Shown: positions 62,326-64,000 of the stretch, in pieces
How the letters are laid out: each line of letters begins with the position of its first letter
How positions within the stretch are numbered: the stretch's first letter is position 1
Source: Brevibacterium sp. 239c
GTDB taxonomy: Bacteria; Actinomycetota; Actinomycetes; Actinomycetales; Brevibacteriaceae
Assembly (NCBI RefSeq): GCF_900169365.1
Contig: NZ_FXZH01000021.1
Coordinates: 1 to 64,000 of the forward strand
Length of the DNA stretch: 64,000 nt
Direction of reading: 5' to 3'
The notes under the pieces: model-generated
Databases searched by the model: none
What the model was told of the DNA's origin: nothing
The model's input: the letters and a program-made list of their open reading frames with translations, nothing else
Program-made: the position numbers and the translations under genes

Positions 62326-62377
62326 ACACTCAGCGGCTATTCCTCCCTGTGTTGCAGGAGGAATAGCCGCTGAGTGT
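62326..62377 (-). terminator. 21-bp perfect inverted repeat, probable putP terminator
   Basis: 62326-62346 and 62357-62377 are exact complements (arm contains CAGCGGCTATTCCTCC). Read on the minus strand after putP, the stem is followed by TTCTCGC, a short U-rich tail. The arms are unusually long. The 62205-62325 stretch between this and the rplQ terminator shows no gene. Confidence 0.65.
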
Positions 62378-62451
62378 AGGACGTAGTGACGGAGTTGCTG
62401 AGTGCGGCCCCGCTGGGCGGCCGTGTGGCCGTCAGTCGAGCCGCTGGGCCG

Positions 62452-63972
62452 TCACTGGATGCGCGAGAACTCTACCGACTCGTCGAATTCGCGGTCTGTG
62501 TCCGCGTTGGGCTTGTACGTGAACTTGCTGACCACGATAGCGACAATCAAGTTCACGGCGAATCCGGGGATGATCTCGTAGAGCGAATCGGTGACCGGGG
62601 TGCTGACCTGTCCCCAGACGAATGCCACGACTGCACCGGAGATGAGTCCGAAGAGAGCGCCCCAGTTGGTGAGCTTCTTCCAGAACAGGGTCAGCAGCAC
62701 GATCGGCCCGAAGGAAGCACCGAAGCCGGCCCATGCGAAGGCCACCAGATCGAGGATGTTGTTCGACGGCGAGATCGCCAACAGCACGGCGATGATGGCG
62801 ATGACGAGGATGCCGAGGCGCCCCAGCAGGACATAGGTCTTGTCCTGCAGCGTGCGCTTCGATCCGGTGCGCAGAGCAACGATCTTGTAGAGATCTTCGA
62901 TGAGTGCCGAGGATGTGACGACTAGCTGCGAGGAGATCGTTGACATGATTGCGGCGAGCACTGCAGCCAGGACCAGTCCCGCAATGAACGGATGAAACAG
63001 GATCTGAGCGAGATCCAGGAAGACTGTCTCGGAGTCGGCCGGCTCCATGTTGGCGTGTTCGGAGAAGTACGAGATGCCCACAATCGCCGTCGCGACGGCA
63101 CCGAGGGCGGAGATGCCCATCCAGCCGACACCGATTCGCCGAGCAACTTTGGCATCGGAGGGGGTCCGCAGCGCCATGAACCGCACGATGATGTGCGGCT
63201 GTCCAAAGTAGCCCAAGCCCCACGCGAGTGCGGAGATGACAGCCAGGTAAGTACCACCGGCCCAGAATGGTCCACTGCCGAAGACATTGAGCAAGCTGGG
63301 GTCGATCTCCTTGACGTTGGAGATCACGGTTGCCGGACCGCCGGCATTGAACACGGCGACGACCGGGACGGCTACGAGTGCCGCGAACATGAGAAGTCCC
63401 TGGGCGACGTCGGTGAGGGTGGCACCGAGGAACCCGCCGAACAAGGTGTAGACCATGGTGATGGCAGCGACGATGAGCATTCCGGCTAGATAGTTCAGTC
63501 CGAAGCTTGACTCGAAGAACTTGCCGGCAGCGACCATTCCGGACGAGACGTAGAAGGTGAAGAACACCAAGATGATGACACCACAGACGATGCGCAGCAG
63601 ACGCGTATCGTCCTTGAGACGCTGCTCGAAGAAGCTGGGAATCGTGATCGAGTCACCGGCCTTCTCGGTGAAGGCACGCAGACGAGGTGCCACGAGCTTC
63701 CAGTTCACCCAGGCCCCAACGGTCAGGCCCACTGCCATCCAGGCTTCTACCAGTCCACCTATGTAGATGGCACCGGGCAGGCCCATGAGGAGCCAACCCG
63801 ACATGTCCGAGGCTCCTGCACTCAGGGCGGCCACGCTGGGACGCAGCCCGCGGCCTGCCAGCATGTAGTCGTCGAGGTTGTTCTTGGTTTTGCGGTATGC
63901 GAACCAGCCGATGGCGAGCATTCCCACAAAGTAAAGGACGATGGCAATTGTGCGGAAAGTGGTTTCCGTCAT
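62452..63972 (-). CDS. putP: Sodium/proline symporter
   Basis: 506 residues of the solute:sodium symporter family with about 13 membrane helices. YKKTK-like YRKTKNNLDDYMLAGRGL, ALSAGASDMSGWLLMGLPGA (substrate and Na site helix 2) and FGQPHIIVRFMALRTPSDAK are typical of PutP. VLAAIMSTISSQLVVTSSAL (helix 9, Na-binding Ser/Thr) is intact. It takes up proline for nutrition or osmoprotection. The ATG at 63972 follows AAGGAGAGATC. Its promoter lies past the window edge. Confidence 0.92.
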   Translation of the reverse strand: MTETTFRTIAIVLYFVGMLAIGWFAYRKTKNNLDDYMLAGRGLRPSVAALSAGASDMSGWLLMGLPGAIYIGGLVEAWMAVGLTVGAWVNWKLVAPRLRAFTEKAGDSITIPSFFEQRLKDDTRLLRIVCGVIILVFFTFYVSSGMVAAGKFFESSFGLNYLAGMLIVAAITMVYTLFGGFLGATLTDVAQGLLMFAALVAVPVVAVFNAGGPATVISNVKEIDPSLLNVFGSGPFWAGGTYLAVISALAWGLGYFGQPHIIVRFMALRTPSDAKVARRIGVGWMGISALGAVATAIVGISYFSEHANMEPADSETVFLDLAQILFHPFIAGLVLAAVLAAIMSTISSQLVVTSSALIEDLYKIVALRTGSKRTLQDKTYVLLGRLGILVIAIIAVLLAISPSNNILDLVAFAWAGFGASFGPIVLLTLFWKKLTNWGALFGLISGAVVAFVWGQVSTPVTDSLYEIIPGFAVNLIVAIVVSKFTYKPNADTDREFDESVEFSRIQ

Positions 63973-64000
63973 TATTAGATCTCTCCTTTTGTAAACCGGG

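Overview
The window is high-GC actinobacterial chromosome carrying the core translation and transcription cluster: tRNA-Trp, secE, nusG, rplKA, rplJL, rpoBC, rpsLG-fusA-tuf, the S10, spc and alpha ribosomal operons, secY-adk-map and infA. Actinobacterial signs are paired MaoC-type hadA and hadB beside murB, the furA-katG pair, a DUF1707 protein, long acidic or Arg-Gly-rich tails on NusG, S3, S5 and L17, GTG/TTG starts and several apparently leaderless genes. A Micrococcales-like genome, plausibly Brevibacterium, is my inference; no rRNA is present to settle it.

Layout. 1-10.7 kb: the end of an unknown gene, a decayed kup potassium-transporter remnant, a DadA-like oxidoreductase, an MFS transporter, an ATP-grasp protein followed by a NylB-like serine hydrolase (minus strand), hadA-hadB-murB and a membrane metallophosphoesterase. 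10.7-13.7 kb: tRNA-Trp, secE, nusG, rplK, rplA. 13.8-17.9 kb: a GAF-domain regulator with aldehyde and alcohol dehydrogenases, sitting between rplA and rplJ. 18-19.3 kb: a structured L10 leader, rplJ, rplL. 19.4-24.5 kb: an unrecognised three-gene membrane operon, an MBL hydrolase and a double-GNAT protein, sitting between rplL and rpoB. 24.7-32.1 kb: rpoB, rpoC. 32.1-37.1 kb: pfkA, a DUF1707 protein, katG and a Fur regulator on the minus strand. 37.6-41.9 kb: rpsL, rpsG, fusA, tuf. 42.4-51.9 kb: rpsJ to rplO. 52.2-55 kb: secY, adk, map. 55-58.8 kb: accessory genes including a frameshifted PaaX-like regulator. 59-62.2 kb: infA, rpmJ, rpsM, rpsK, rpoA, rplQ. 62.4-64 kb: putP on the minus strand.

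The housekeeping blocks are separated by accessory modules placed exactly at block boundaries, each flanked by strong terminators. The least explained module is the operon at 19399-22627. Its three anchored proteins share an N-terminal domain of [DP]xxxVD type, and the first and third also share a cytosolic C-terminal module with identical C-x5-H-x20-C-x2-C spacing. Several long intergenic stretches (the L10, str and S10 leaders, the rpsQ-rplN gap, the rpoC-pfkA gap) hold strong inverted repeats that look like RNA regulatory elements. No CRISPR array, rRNA, intact insertion sequence or integrase was seen.
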